Part shown: piece by piece, positions 1 to 14,500 of the stretch
Layout: every line of letters begins with the position of its first letter
Numbering within the stretch: position 1 is the first letter of the stretch
Origin: Serilophus lunatus
Lineage: Eukaryota; Chordata; Aves; Passeriformes; Eurylaimidae
Length of the DNA: 64,000 nucleotides
Direction: 5' to 3'
NCBI GenBank assembly: GCA_013399895.1
Contig: VXBA01005117.1
Span: 2,247,075-2,311,074, forward strand
Notes under the pieces: model-generated
Told to the model about the DNA's origin: nothing
The model's input: the letters and a program-made list of their open reading frames with translations, nothing else
The model's database searches: none
Program-made: the position numbers and the translations under genes

Positions 1-2409
1 GCTGCTTGTCTGCTGTGATATATAAGCTGTATTTCCCATTTTTTCAGGTCACTGAACTTCTAGTAAGGTTTTTACTGGAACTCTTCATAAAGCACCAGCT
101 CTCTGCCCTTCAGAACTGACACTTCTCCATGCACTGGCTCCCATCATCACCCAGCAGGTCTAATTGCTCCTCTGAGAGCTGATACGCCCCAGGGGGAAGA
201 TGGTTCAGTGAGATCCAAGGCACGAGAGGCAATTGCCAGTTGTGCATCCAGTGCACCCTGGAGCTCAGATTCAGCTCAGCTGAAGGGAACTAGATGAGGA
301 AAACAGAGCTGATTTCTTCCTTGAATGGGATTTAACAGTAGAGAAGTGGTATTTTGAAGATAACAACAGGAGTTAGTCCAAGAAGTTATTTACAACAGTA
401 AAGCAGCCATGCAATAAAGCTGAAAAGAAGAGCAGTGTTTGGTTTAGAGATCTGCTAGAGATCACTTGCTAAACTCCAGAAATAACTGATAAACTCCAGA
501 AATATCTGATATCTCATGATATCTTTTCTCTCCTCTACTTGCTTTTCCACATGGGAAAGAAACTACCAGCTCTATCTGCACTAAAAGAAATAAATTCTAC
601 TTTTTTCCCTTTCCTGTCATCTTTTATTCTGAGCAGCTGGATTTCTCTGGCTGTTCTTTCCATCTTGTTAGTCTGTTTGCTCCTCTTTGCTTTGATGCTT
701 TCTCATTTATTCTATGCTAATGTGTGAGTGCCCCAAAGTTCTCCACTTCAAAGGAAATATCTCACACACTGACTAAAAAACAGGAGAAATGCAGTGAGGT
801 GTAAGTGTGTTCAGACATACCCTGTGGGCTGTAATTTTTACAGAGGCTGGAAGATTTGAAAGTTTCAAAAGTTAATGTGGTTTAGGCACATTCACATTTC
901 TCAGAATTCCAGCACAAAAGTAGCTCTTTGATCTTCTTTTGATCATTGGAACTTGAGACTTGACTTCCTATAGCACCTGAGATAAGCACAAAGCCTGGAA
1001 TTGCCAGGGACACCAAAGCTGGCACTGCCTTTATCACAGAAAGTGTGTTATTGCCAGAGGTGGAAGTTACTCCTTCTCAGAGCTGCTCTCCCAGAGCATC
1101 CCGGTCTCTTGAGCTGCTGTTTCCTGTATTTTACAATCCAGGACAGGCTCAAAGTGTGAGTCAGAGCTGTGGAGGACAGCAGGGAGGAGAGGAAGTGCTG
1201 TTCTTCTTTCCCATCAAAAGGCAAAAGTTCAAACAACTGGCTTTATTCCAAGCTAAGAAGTAAAAGAGGCACCAACAGGAAGTGCAGATCTTGACTGAAA
1301 TAGCCCTTTCTCTGCATAATCATAACTGAGAAAAGCCTATTTGAAAATATTATCTTTATTTTAGTAGAATGTAGTTTAAATATTACCTCAAATTCGCGGT
1401 TGTTTTGTTCATGAACACTCGGTATCACTAAGGAATCTACACTAATTGCTACAGTTAACTTCGTTTTGCTAAATTGTCCTAGGAATTAGTGGGTTTATGT
1501 TGTGATGGTTATGAATGAGTATTTCACACTTTATTTGATTGCACAGAGATAGTGAGGCAGCTCTGCAAGATCTCTCATATGGGAAAAACCAGTTGTCAGC
1601 AGCTTTCTGCAAACCATGAAACGGATTAACTTCTTCATGATTCTATTAAAAGCGAACTCACACAGCTAAAAGTAATACTGTTCAGCAAGTTGCAAGACTT
1701 TAAACTAATTATAGTTCTCTGGCTCCAAGCTGTGGGTTTGAAGTTAAGGTTCCTGCAGAAGATGATTTAATATTCTACCTTCTAAATAGAATAGTGCAAT
1801 AGTGTAAAGCTGTAACCTGATTGCAGTTGTGAAAATTAAATAATAAAAACCGGAATACATTTATAGTATTTAATTTTCAACCACAAACATGAAAAAAAAA
1901 AGCTGTGTATGAAGTCCTGGAAAAAAAGCTGCACATATTGTCGCACTCATGAGAAATACAAATATTTCCATCTGAAATTTTATAATAAGGATTGATAAGT
2001 ATTAGCTAAGAGAAGTCTGTAGTTCAGTAATGCTTTTTTATTTGCTTCTTGTGGAAAGCCTATTCCAGCCTTCTAGCTTTGTAAGAAAATAGACCACAGG
2101 ATTCAACATTAAATGAATCTTGAAATATTGAATTTTGATTCTGGTTTCTAAAGAAAATTATATGCACAAATTTTTAGAAAACTTTATTTTAAAATCATAA
2201 TCTGAATCAGACTTCTTTAGTCTGCCCTTCAAGATATGTATATCATTTACAAACTTATGATTCTTGCAAGAACAACTTTTAACATATAGGATTCTGCCTG
2301 ATCATTTGGTTATTTCCTTTTTCATCCCTAAATTGCCATTTATCTATAAGAAATGTTTAAATAATTGTCATATATTCTCTAGGTTAATTAAATTAACTCC
2401 AGAGCTTAC
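1..2409 (-). other. KLHL4 intron 6, incomplete at the window edge
   Basis: AT-rich noncoding sequence after the exon 6 donor. I looked for the next kelch exon (family words like KYDLRTNSW and LYVVGGRDG) and did not find it. A 20-base tandem duplication lies at 471-510. No recognisable transposon was seen. Confidence 0.75.
471..510. repeat. Two-copy 20-bp tandem duplication
   Basis: The unit AAACTCCAGAAATAACTGAT at 471-490 is followed directly by a copy with one difference at 491-510. It looks like a recent local duplication within intron 6. Confidence 0.9.
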
Positions 2410-2596
2410 CTTTGGTGGCATCCATACCTCCCACAGCATAGAGAGCCCCCACTGTAGATTTTCTAGGCTTAGTTCGAGGGCTCTGCATCATGGACCGTCT
2501 TTCTGGCAGGAGATGGTACTTCATGGCCTCCATGAGAAGTTTCTGACACTCCAGGTCGTCTGCAAACATTGGACTATTTTCTAGATCAGCCAGTAG
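2410..2596 (-). CDS. KLHL4: KLHL4 coding exon 6 (end of BACK, first kelch strand)
   Basis: 187 bases, residues 381-442 plus the first base of codon 443. The acceptor is ATTCCTTAG|CTACTG and the donor ACCAAAG|GTAAGC. It encodes LLADLENSPMF, CQKLLMEAMKYHLLPERRSM, MQSPRTKPRKSTVG and then ALYAVGGMDATK, the start of the first kelch blade. The next exon, expected to continue the first blade, is not within the 2.4 kb left of it. Confidence 0.95.
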
Positions 2597-5500
2597 CTAA
2601 GGAATGAAAAGGGAGGATCTTGAGATATATCTAAATCATTAAAACTGCAATTAAAGAATTGGTGGTTGCAAACACTCACTTTAAGGTCATAGCTCATTTG
2701 CACTTTTCTGGAAACTCTGCTTTAGTCCAAGGAAAACTGTATAAATGTGAGTGGAGAAAGGTCTTTGAATACGATGTCTTTGATTATTTTTTTCCTACCT
2801 CTCTCTTCTAACTTTTAAAAAAGCTTAGAATTGCAAATGCAATATTGCACCCTCTGAATGCAAAACTTGTCATGTGAGCAAGCAAATCCAGCACAGAGTA
2901 CTGGGCAACTCTGTGAATATTAGAAGTATTAAATGTTTTTACAATGGTACAGTGCTTTCATACTTTAGCCAAAGTAGATTATTTGCAGCTTCGGCCCAAC
3001 CATTTCTTCTTTCTCTAGTCATGGAGATTCATGAAGGAGCTGTAGTGCCCTGACTGATATTCCTTGATATTCCTGCATGCATTTCTGGTGAGATGTGAAG
3101 ATTCTCCTGTGCCACAGACACAACAGTGTCACCTTTCCATAAAATAGTATTTCCATCTCTGGGACTTCACTGACGAAGTGTCTCAGTCTTAAGGGACAAG
3201 TAATGTCAGTGCTTAGAGTAGTCAGCAATAATATAAGCCTTTTTTTATTTGCCTGGTTTTTATGGAATTAAAGGAATAAACATTGAGTCTTATCTGTCCT
3301 GCAGTTTGTCAAATCTAAATAAATATCCTTAGATAATAATGTATCTATACATATGAGTGTGTGTATACATATATATATATAAAATAACAATGTAATTATA
3401 TATAGCATAAAATAGAATGTTATATGTAATAGCATATATTGTAATATTATGTTATATATTACATATTATATATAGTTATTATATAATAATATAGCTATAA
3501 TATATCTATATAATAATAATATTTTAATGGCTGTGCTATTAGAAGAAAACTATTACCATTAGTACCCACAAAAAAACCACAATGATTTCAGAATATACTG
3601 ACAATTTTTAGAGGTAACTTTGAGCCCAATAATGACATTGACACTGTGGGATATTTTTTATCTGTATTTAAGAATAATAAATATATATAATACGCAATTT
3701 AAAAAAAAATAAAGGGCAAAAAAACCAATAACAAGCTCCATACCTGGGGTGGAAGCAGGGGCAGCCTGATGTAGGAAAGGAGCATTCCCAGGTCCCGTTG
3801 GCGGTTTTCCAAGTCGTGCCTCACCCACATCATCAGTGCCTGGAATATGGCTTCTTCATCTGGCACGTTGATGTCATCACTAGACAAGAGCTTTGCAATT
3901 TCATTAGCTGGGAGCAAAAGAAATTCCTGGTTTTTTATTACTTCTATGAAGTGCTCCTAAAAATAGAAGAAGATTTCAATGCACTGATGATTTTCACACA
4001 TGGAAATAGCTTTTTCTTAGATAATGAAGGCTTTGCATGTATTTCATTCCTGTTCCATTCCAGAGTATAGGGAAATGCAATATATATTCTAAAGATCACG
4101 GAATGCTCTTTTGCAGTTTTAGGGAGATTTCTGTTGGTTTTTGCTACCTTACTCTTGCAGAACTGCAGAATAATTCTCATCTTCACACTACCCTGCAACA
4201 CTTGTGTTTGTGAGGCCTCTTCTCAGTGTTTCCTGGCTTAGGATTTGCCACTGGCAGTTTTGTCCACGATTATGATCTTAATACTGAAGCTTTTGAACAT
4301 ATAATGTGTATTTTAATAATGTCAAGTGGGTATTCACATAAATTATCCTTTTCTGTTACAGATTCAAAGGTTTTGACCCTATTGCACTAAAATCTTCCAA
4401 TCATTTTGCAACGAGCTGTGCCAGCTGTTGACTGTATGACTCTGCTCTTAGTGGCAGAAAATATAGAAAAAGAAATTTAAGTCACTTTTCTGACAGTACT
4501 TTTTGGGCAACAGAAATGTGTACAAGTCCCAGCAATGGGGTTTCAGTCTTTTAGCAACTGCTATGATAAAACAACAGTCGCAGAAGTGACCATGCATTAA
4601 ATCCCTAAAGCCATTCAAAATCTTATTTTTCATTAAAGTCTGCATTTGAAATACAATTTCTATTTCTGTAACTGGAATTAATATAACTTCTTTGGGAATC
4701 AGATGGATATTGGGCAGGAGAAAAAATATTAGTAACTGATATTGTATTGTTTCCAGTAGATTTTTTGCTTTCTGTAAGTCTTTGGGTGTACCAAGGATGT
4801 AGAGAGAAGTATCTGTAATGAAAGGAGATGTCAACTTTGCTCTGCTATGCATATCCTGCTTTAACATTTGATGGCATTCAGAGAACAGGGACAGGAAGGC
4901 CAGTCCACACTTAGTTACAAATATAGCACAAGATGTTTGTCAGAACAAGCTCTATCTGCACGAAAAGATGCCAGGCAGGAAATTGTTAATGCTCAGCATC
5001 AGTGGCCAAAGTGATGGAAGGGGAATGTCTCCATTGTGTCTGGTTTTCTTGAATGGATCTGGTGTTTATAGATCATCATTCTCTATATTTACAACACAAC
5101 TTTCCCCCAAGGTACACATTTTCAAGTGGTTGAGGTTGGCACGAAGCAAAACAGAATGTTTTGTTTATCCTCCTCCACAACACTTGTGTGTTTATGCATT
5201 GTTATGATCCTTTATTCTCCAAAGTTTTGTGTAATATCACTTCAAGGGTTTGAAAGAAAATTGTCTCTAAGGTTATTTCAGAGATGCAGATTTCCTCTTG
5301 TCTCTGAATTGTCAGAAGCTGCACACTTGGTAGGGCACACAAGGTCCTGTTTCACGGCACCATTCTCAGGCTGTGTTGCATGAAAGGTACAGAAGGTGGT
5401 TCTTGAGGTGGTACCAGTTGTTTTCAAGAAAAGTAGTATAAAGCTTATGCTTATCAATGTGATAGTTTCCTCCTGATCCTTCATATCAGGCAGTTCTTCA

Positions 5501-8500
5501 AGACCCAACTGTGATTTCTGTGACGCATAGTTTCAAAGAATAGTAAAGGTTTAACTCCTGGGAAAGACTGGAGGATTTAAATGGTTAAAAACAAAATGTA
5601 AGCAAAAAGGGCTCTCTTAGTGTCTTATAATTGTAAATCTAACTACAAGATTTTGTTTCAGTTTTGCAGAAATTTGAACCATGAATTTTAAATGCTTACA
5701 GCTGACACGTGTGCTGGGGCTGGTGGGAGAAAAGAGGCAGCAGTAGAGGGGGGAAGTTCCTCATTTTTGCTGAGCATGAAAAGATGAGGAGCAGCAAAGA
5801 CAACACTATTATCTATACAGGCTGAGCAAATCTCTGTCTTAAATGCCATTTTTGAAACTTTTATATATAAAAGAATGTAGATTGGGCTAAACAAATCATT
5901 CATTACTGTGACAGGAAGGAGCAGAACCAGTGCCCTCAATCCCCACGTGCCACTCACTCGTTTCAGCGTGCGGACGTGTACAAGCCCTTGCAGGAGAGCT
6001 CTCAGTATTTTGAAGCCTCTAAACTGGTTTTGACACACTACACTAATATTTCAAGCATAAAGCTGCCATGTGTCTCCTAACAAGTAGTTCTTTTTATATC
6101 TATTTAGCTGTAGCAGTTGCTATTCTTTTTGTGTTTAAAGCTGTGATAGCACATCTTGTTGCCCTGAATATTTATCCCTCGGTTTGGTTTCACAGCAAGT
6201 TATCTCTCTTCTCTCTTTCCCATGCTCTGAATATTCATTTCTTGCTTTGAGCCAGAGAAGGATTATGTTCCAGTCAGGGATATGCTTCTTTTCAGCATTC
6301 CAAATCATTCCAATACATTCTTTATTTGACTCTTTATTATGTGTGTCTCACCTTAAAATCAGCTTTAGAATTTTCTTTGTGTGGAATCAAGAGCCTAAGA
6401 ATGGGCCATTGCTGTTTGACTCTGGAAAATACCCATTTTCAGGCCCCATTACATTTATTGGCAGAAAAAGGTACCACTCACACTGCAAAATGAAGTTCAC
6501 TACGTCTTTCTACAAGGCAAAACTGAAATAGAAAACAACAAAGTGAATATTTCCTTATCTAATTATAATTGGGAAGCAGCTTCTCCACCTTACCATGGTG
6601 TAAGTGTGGGCCACCTTCAGGAGCTCCGTGCAGCCCTGGGCATCTCCAAAGGAGCGGATCCCCAGGCAGTTGGAAGGATGCAGCTGCTTCATGAGGAAGT
6701 TGCAGCAAACCTCAATAACCTGGGAAAGCTGGAGAAGGCACGCTGCAGACAGCAAACTTTCTATGGTGTCTTCCTTTAACTCAAGGACACCTGTGCAGTT
6801 TCCATACAGAAAAAAAAAAAAAAGAAAATTAAAATTTGGAGTAATTTTCCTTGTATTTTCATTATCTTAAAATTTGCCTCCCCCCAATATTTCTCTGAAG
6901 TGTCCTGTGATTCTCAAATTCATTTTCCTTTCTTGCCGAAGGATTCTCCAAACATGTGTTTTAATAGACTTACAGGATTCGGGGGATTTTGAATATAATG
7001 TTGAGTACAGCATTTTTGTTAGAACTTTAATAGTGTCAGGTCTGATTTGCTTGGGAAAAATAAATTAAAATAAAAATAAACCTCTGATTAGAGAAAAACC
7101 TTTCCCAAAACAGGGCTCTGAGTAACCTGGTCTAGTAGAATGTGTCCCTGCCTGTGTGGCAGGGGATTGGAGCGAAATGAGCTTTAAGGTCCCTTCCAAC
7201 CCAAACCATGTATGAAAATACATATACTAATTCATGAAAATATATGTAATACATTTCTATGAATTCAGTATCAAAAGCTGGGGGATACCAGCAGAATTAC
7301 CTGTGTAGGCAAAGCGCACCAGGGCTTTCAGAGCCTCAGGATCGACTCCTTCCATCTTGATCTCCTCCTGCTTTGCTTCCCGCACGTCGTTAGTGAACAT
7401 GGCAGCAAAGTAATCAGACACTGCACTCAGAACCAACCTGCAAAGCAGCATTGGAGGAGGGCAGCAAATACTTCCCAGGCTCAACAGCCAGCAGAAAAGT
7501 CAGCATTGTTATGTTATACAGAGTGTGTGCAATAGAAACATTCTATTCAGAGTGGTATTCAAACCTTACAGCAGCAAGCAATAAAGTTAAAAAAGTAATT
7601 AATAATCTAATTTTCTCCCAGAGTGCTTCTCTGGGCAGATTTTCTCGGTGATCTTGCTGTAATTGAACAGCATCAAGAAGGGAAGGTGGACAATGCTAGT
7701 GATTTGAATTTGAATTTCATTCTATTTAAAATAATTAATACAAAAAGTTGATTGTATAATTTTATTCTACATTAGTTGATGCCCTAATTATAGTAACTGT
7801 TCATTCCTAACTAACCAGGGGAGGCATAAATTGAGGTAGCACTCGGAAATATCAGGCTCTGAAGCTACAAAAGCAATCCTGGGGAGTGTACCTGTGAGCT
7901 GGAATCTTTTGATCCCCAGCTATGAGCAGCACGTCACAGAGCTGCTGCTGCTGCAGATAATTCTCCATTTTGCGGAACGTTTGCTCTGCGTGGTTTGTGG
8001 ACTGGAAATACTCATCGGAGCCGCTGGAGTTCATTCCAAGGGAGCTGCTGGTCGTGGACAGCCTGCCAGGGGGAGAGGTCATGAGTGCAGCGTTAAAAAT
8101 GCTCATTTCGTTGATTTTTGTTCAAAAGGCGCTGCAGATATTTTTTAAAATTATAAAGCTCTCATGGTCCTGGTCTTGCCACTTCCTACTTTTTCTCTTT
8201 GGTAGATGGAAGTTTTCATTCATAAGGCTGCACATAAACTGTGTTTTACTCCAATGTCTGTTGTAGGTGGTACTACTGACTTGTCAGTTTTATCAGGTCT
8301 GTGTCAATGATGCATTGATGTGATAAATCAGCCTCTTGATCATTCCCAAACAGAACACATGAAAAACAAACCTATTTTTCTATGGTGCTAAAATCTAAAA
8401 TATCTTTTGGTATGAAATGATGAATTTTACATGTCTTTACATGTCTTATTTCTGTTCTTCTCCTTACTTTGTGCATTAAATTACATCACTAAATAGGATT

Positions 8501-11500
8501 GAATCTGAAGAAAATTTCATGAGGACCTCATAATTCTAAACAAATTACCAAATTAAAAGCTGATGGAATCAGTACATTATATGGCCTTTAGAATCTGAAT
8601 GCAGATAATGAAGACAAACTTAATTTCTCTGCCTTTCATGGAAATGTGCTATATAAATATATTCCTCCCACTCCAGAATTCTGTTGGCTCTCCCACTTAT
8701 AAATACCCATAACATTTTTTCAAAACATCATCCCTTGCTGCTTTCTAATGTGGGTTATGTTGCAGATTGAAAAACCTTTTTGATATTTTCTTAGAAAATA
8801 TTTATTTTTCTATTAATCTATTTTTAATAAATTAATGCATTTGTTGATATAAATGTGTATCACATAGCTTGGAAATGCTGCAATATTCAATAAAACTTTA
8901 GCTAAAGATTGTTGAGAACAACATTTTCTCAGTATAATATCATATTTTATTAAAAGGTAGAGCACCTGTTTTTTTAAATTTCCAAGCCCATCTAGAAAAT
9001 AATGGCAGCTAGTGGACTAAATTTACTGGTTGTCTTTGATACTGTTAATTCAAATTCATAAGTGATTAGGAGAGATAAGATCTCATCATGAAACTAATGT
9101 ATTAAATTTAGCAGAATATTGGATTTCATCCACAATTGAACATCCAGTCCAGAAAACACAGAAATAAAAATGGGTAACTCAGGTTGAACCAGTATTATAC
9201 TTTTAATTGAAACACATTAAAATACACAAAATCAGTTCAATAAACTCGTTACCTTCCTTCTGAAGCTCTTTATTAACAATTTCTAATCCATTTTATTTCA
9301 GTTTATTTTTAAAGAAAAAGGGGCAAACCCAGTTCACCTATAATACGTCTCCTTTGTAGTTTATGACTTACAGAAATTAATTTGTCTCAGTGTGTTCAGT
9401 GATTCTACTTTCTTATTTGTTTTCCTTCAATGCTTCATTGAAAATGAAGAAGCTGCAAAATTGGATTATATGCTCATTAGTTTTGCATCAGCTACTTGAT
9501 GCCAAATTCATATTCTAATATTCTTGTTTTGCTGTTTAAAGATTTCCTTAATTATTTTCAGAAAATTGTTTTTTAAAAAGATGTCTTTTTTAAAGATTCC
9601 TTATATCCACACTAAGTATTGTAATAAGTACATTGCACTTAGCCTTGATGCTTGCAGAAATCAACTCAAATAATACTCAACCATCCCTAGTGCAAACAGA
9701 CAGCACTGGTTGTGTGAAATCAATAATTCCCCATAGTCTGTATATATTTGTGGTTAGAGAATCATTTTCAAGGGACCAAAAGTCTAATTATTTCATTTAG
9801 TCCTGGATACTTTTTTCACATGTTTTGTAGAGTCACATTTAACTACAGCAGAAATACCATTAATATAATTCATAATTTCAAAAGCGATGGTCTTCAGAGA
9901 CAGGAAAATACTGGAAGCAAAAGAAAGTGCTCAATTAATATTAATAGTAATAAATATTAATATTATAATTGCTGGTTTCTCTTCAACAGCCAAATCAAAA
10001 TGGTAGATAAAATATATTATGGAAGGGAAAAAGTAAATTCAGAGGTAAATATTTATTTTCTTTAATGTACGACTGCCAAACTCAAATATTGTCCTTCAGA
10101 ATGTGGTACCAGGCAGCAGTGAATTAAAGTTAGAAATTGAAGAAGCCACAAAAAGTGTCCTTGAGTCTGATGCCTTTATGTTGAATTCTGTAAGTGATGT
10201 GACACAAAGACAGGCAGGGGAGGAATCCATGTTCCTGTCACATCCTGTTCCATGTGGGATGGACTCATGTGCTCAGAGTGACACCCTGAGATTGCTCAGG
10301 GTCCTTGTGAACCTGCCCAGAAAGGAATCACGTAGCAGAGAGATAAATGTTTATTTCTATAAAATGGGTACAGTTTTGGACAAACCCAAAATCTGAATAT
10401 TGAGGAATGAAAGTTTCCAGCAGTGCATTGGTGCTCTGATGACCTGGGAATCAGTTTTCCACACAGTCAGGAGGGAAAATTATCAATGAACTGCTCTGAA
10501 CCCAAGTTGCTAATCTCATCTGTGTGTCAATGTTCAGTAGGACACAGAGTTATGAGGACACCATTAGCATTAGTAATAATGGCTTAAAACATGGATTAGC
10601 CTAGAGAGAGAAATCTATATTCAAATTATTCCAAAGTATATGAGCTCCCTGATTTTAATTTTAGCTAGAGAACCAAGGTAATAAGTTCAGAGTTTTCCTT
10701 GAAGGTTTTGTGAAGGACAATGAAAATACGGTTTCATTTTTGAAAAGAAACGTGGAATTTTGAAGCAGACAAACTGCAAATTTGAAGGAATAATCAAAAA
10801 GCGTTAAGCATCTAGATGACAGAGGGACAGAAATACCAGCCAGCACTGCTGGTCAGAATGAATCATGTCAGAACATTGTATTTTTTTTATTTTTTTATTT
10901 TTTTTGTAGAAGATACCAAGGCTTATTGGGAGAAAAACAGTACTTGTCAGAAGACATCTCGCCTTTTGGATGGCTCCTGACACTATTTCACATGACATTT
11001 TCAAAATCGAGCTGGGATGGCATGTTTTAAGTGTAATAAATACAGGAGAGATGAATAACTTGTTTAGCCACGCTTGAAATTTATCAGGGATTCACTTCCA
11101 AAGGCAGAAAATGGGCTGCAAGCAATCCAGGCAAATCCTGCTCCTGATGCTGCTCCGTCATTTTATTACAGAAAATCTTATGATAGAAACAGGGTTTAAT
11201 TGTTACATGGATATTTGATGGCAAGTCAAACAGAATTTAACATCAGGGAGCCTAAATTCTGAGTATTTTTGGCCTTGTCTTCATTGAAGTTTAGGTAAAT
11301 TTTACTTTTCCTTACACCTGAGTAATTACCTGAATCAAACAGGACAAGAAATGACAGGTAACAGCCAGATTATACTGGACCCCACGCAAGCTGGGACTCA
11401 AAAATGGTGTGTGGAGGTCAAATTTCATCTTTTCTTTAGTCAGAAGAATTGATGGGATGAGTTTTGTGATTCATCCCAGCCCTACAATTCTACAAGTTTC

Positions 11501-14500
11501 TAAATGATGTTAAATTTATTTTCTGTCTTAATGAAGTGCTCTTCATTAGCTAGCAGAGCACTCTTCGTTAATCAGTATATAAAGGATAAATTCAGATTTC
11601 CTCATTATTTAATTAGATCATGGTAAAATATAAATGTCATTTATTTGCCATGTCCTTTTTAAAATTCAAAATGTTCTAAAATGCCCTGTTCAGTGTGACT
11701 GTGGCCAAACCCAGAAAGTAAACCTGATGATAAGGGAGCTTAGAAACATAAAATTGCATGAAAATTGAGTGATTTATGGGAGTATTTTAATGTTGTCGTT
11801 GTTGATAAGGCTGTTATTTATATTTTTTATGATGACCAGTTCTCTTCTGGGGTATTTGTTGAATGTAGCTGTTTAACCTGCTGTGATATTTGTGAAATTC
11901 AGTTTGGTTGGGTATCAGTTCAGTTCCAGTGTCACACAGATTTTGGGGTGGCTCAGGTCCCCTGTGCCCTGTCAATCACACCAGCCCTGGGTACTAGGGA
12001 GGGACATCACACCTCCCCTGGGCTTTCTCCCAGCTGGAACTTTCAATGTGACTTCAGCTCTGTGGGGCACTGTCTGTGCTTTACTGGTGACAAGGCATGA
12101 GGCAAAACTGCAGCTTCATCAATTCAATTTGTTTGTGCAGCAATATTTACCATGCAACTCATCGTTTCTCTTTTGTCTCATTTATTTTTGCTTATTTAAG
12201 GAAAGTGCAGTCAGTCCTACACTGGCCTGTGCAGCTGGGTGAGCTCTGACCCTCTGTCTGGGCAATGCTGAGACTCAGAAGGGCTGTTTCCCTACACGAG
12301 ATCCTGAGACTGCAACATCTTTAGAGACAAACCACAGTAGCTGGCTGAAAAATAAAAGTATTTCAGTTAGGAAGCCATTTCTGGATAGGTAAAATAGTAA
12401 TAAAGCTGATGTACCTTTATTAATTGATGCTGATAAAATTATACTATATCCATAACTGTCCCAAACTCTGTCTTGAAATTCCTACTGCAGTTGTCTCCAT
12501 CATTATTTACTGTTTACAGTGTGGAGTTTTCAGGGTAAGCTAAAAAAATTGACCCAAGAGAGTATGGAAAATTGTAATGTATGTGGCTGACTGTTGAGGT
12601 AGTAACATTAACATGTTTTAAAAATGATAGAAAATGGTGTAGCAAATGGAGAAATTAGTAAATTAAATGTATTTCAGTTAATGGAGAGATTCCCGTCTTC
12701 CCACCCATCTAAACTGACAATTCCTCCTTGAAACTGCCTGCTTTTAACAATTTTTTTATTGCTGTTTACCAACATAAACGTGTCACTTCCCTCAGTTGGT
12801 GTTTGTTAAAATAACTTTTCCCATTTGGGAGTACAAGTATAAATGTTCATATCATTAAACCCAGGAGCTTCAGCACAACATTGAAACCACTGTTGCTGGG
12901 TTATTTTGTTCTTACTCCCACACATGAAAATATACAGATGAATCCCATCAGGATTCACACCAGGATGAATTTGGGCATGATATTTTGAATTTTCCTGGGA
13001 ATGGTGGGGTAATTCCACAGGAAAATGAAAGCTGTACCCAACCTGCAGAGCCCCTGAGCACTGCACAGCCCTTTGTGCTTCCTGTCAACTGTGGCCACAT
13101 CATGATTTCATGTTACAAAGATCAGTCTCCTCAGTGAGCTGCTTTCCTTTGGAAATTGTATGTTTGGGTTTGTTAACAGAAGCTGTTAATTACAAAATTA
13201 TTTTCCATTTTCCCTGCAGATTGTTCCCATTAGCATTTGTTGATCTGTTTTCTATTTTTTCCATTGTTGAGAGCTTCATGCATGCTTCATGTGTCTACAG
13301 AAGAGTTTTATGCTCATTATTTGTTTTGAAATAGAATAATTCTATGGACATTGAAGGTAATTTCTCTAATTTATTACTGTGCAAAAGCACAAGAATCGTT
13401 CTGCAGTCCTCAATGCAATGCAAGATTTCAATCTCACATTTGTATTAGAGGAGTGTTCTTGAGGCAGGTCTGTGCCAGCCTCAGCTCACTGAAAATGAAT
13501 GGGAATAAAAACATGAAATCTAAATAAAAGTAACACACTAAATCAAATGAAAAATAAAGACTGAAAGTGTATAACTGATATGAATTGCAAAAATACTGCT
13601 TATAGTATTATTATGATAGATTTTTTTCCTGAAGTGCCTGTTGAATTCACTAGGCTGGCGAGAGGCAAAATTGCATTGCAATGTGATCTTACCAAAAAAT
13701 CACAGCAACTTTAACACATTTACTCAATAAAATACTTATTACAACTTTGCTGAGATTGTAATAGAGCAATAACTAAATGAAGCATGTGATAATATGCTCT
13801 CACATCTATCCAATCTTTAGAGAAGTAACGAATCCCTTAGATTGGTTTTCTGCTTCCTGAAGTAGGAATTGATTATTTAGGTTGCTTGCAATCTCTGTTT
13901 TTTCAGTGAAAATATGCTACAAGATATGCCTTAGACTGTTCACCAGGTTGTATAATCTCCATCCTTAGAGGTTTTCAAGACCCTTTTGGGGTGATCTCAC
14001 AGCTGGCCCTGCTTTGAGCAGCGTTACGCTGGAGGCCTCCTGAGATCCCTTCCAGCCCAAATTATCTTGTGACTTCCAGTAATTTTTTCTGCAAAGAAGA
14101 TTTCAAATATAAAGTTAAAAGTCTTTAAGAAAACTGATGTAAACTCTTGTTTGTTCCCACCTCAGTGTTTTAAGGGTGGCCTGAAAGCATTGATGCTCCT
14201 CTCTCTGGAAATTATTATGCTGTAGCTTTTCCTTTGGGAAGTTTCTGACACACTTTTCTCTTATGACTGTAGAGAACTCCTAATAGTTGTGTAATCTTTG
14301 TGCAATACCATAACATATATTCTACTGTGTTCCCACTGACTGTGTTTCCCACAGTAAGATCAAATGAGAGCTAATCAGACTTTTTAGGGGTAGTTCAGCC
14401 TTTCCTGCCACTTTTTGAAGACACTGTCTGCTGAGCACCTTTTCATTGAATAAAATTGATGTTCTGTCCAGATTCAACTTGAAATATGATTATTAAATTG

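Noticed and set aside
4448..4867. 139-codon minus-strand frame in KLHL4 intron 4
   Set aside because: Hydrophobic low-complexity translation with no family resemblance; lies inside an intron whose flanking exons join cleanly without it.
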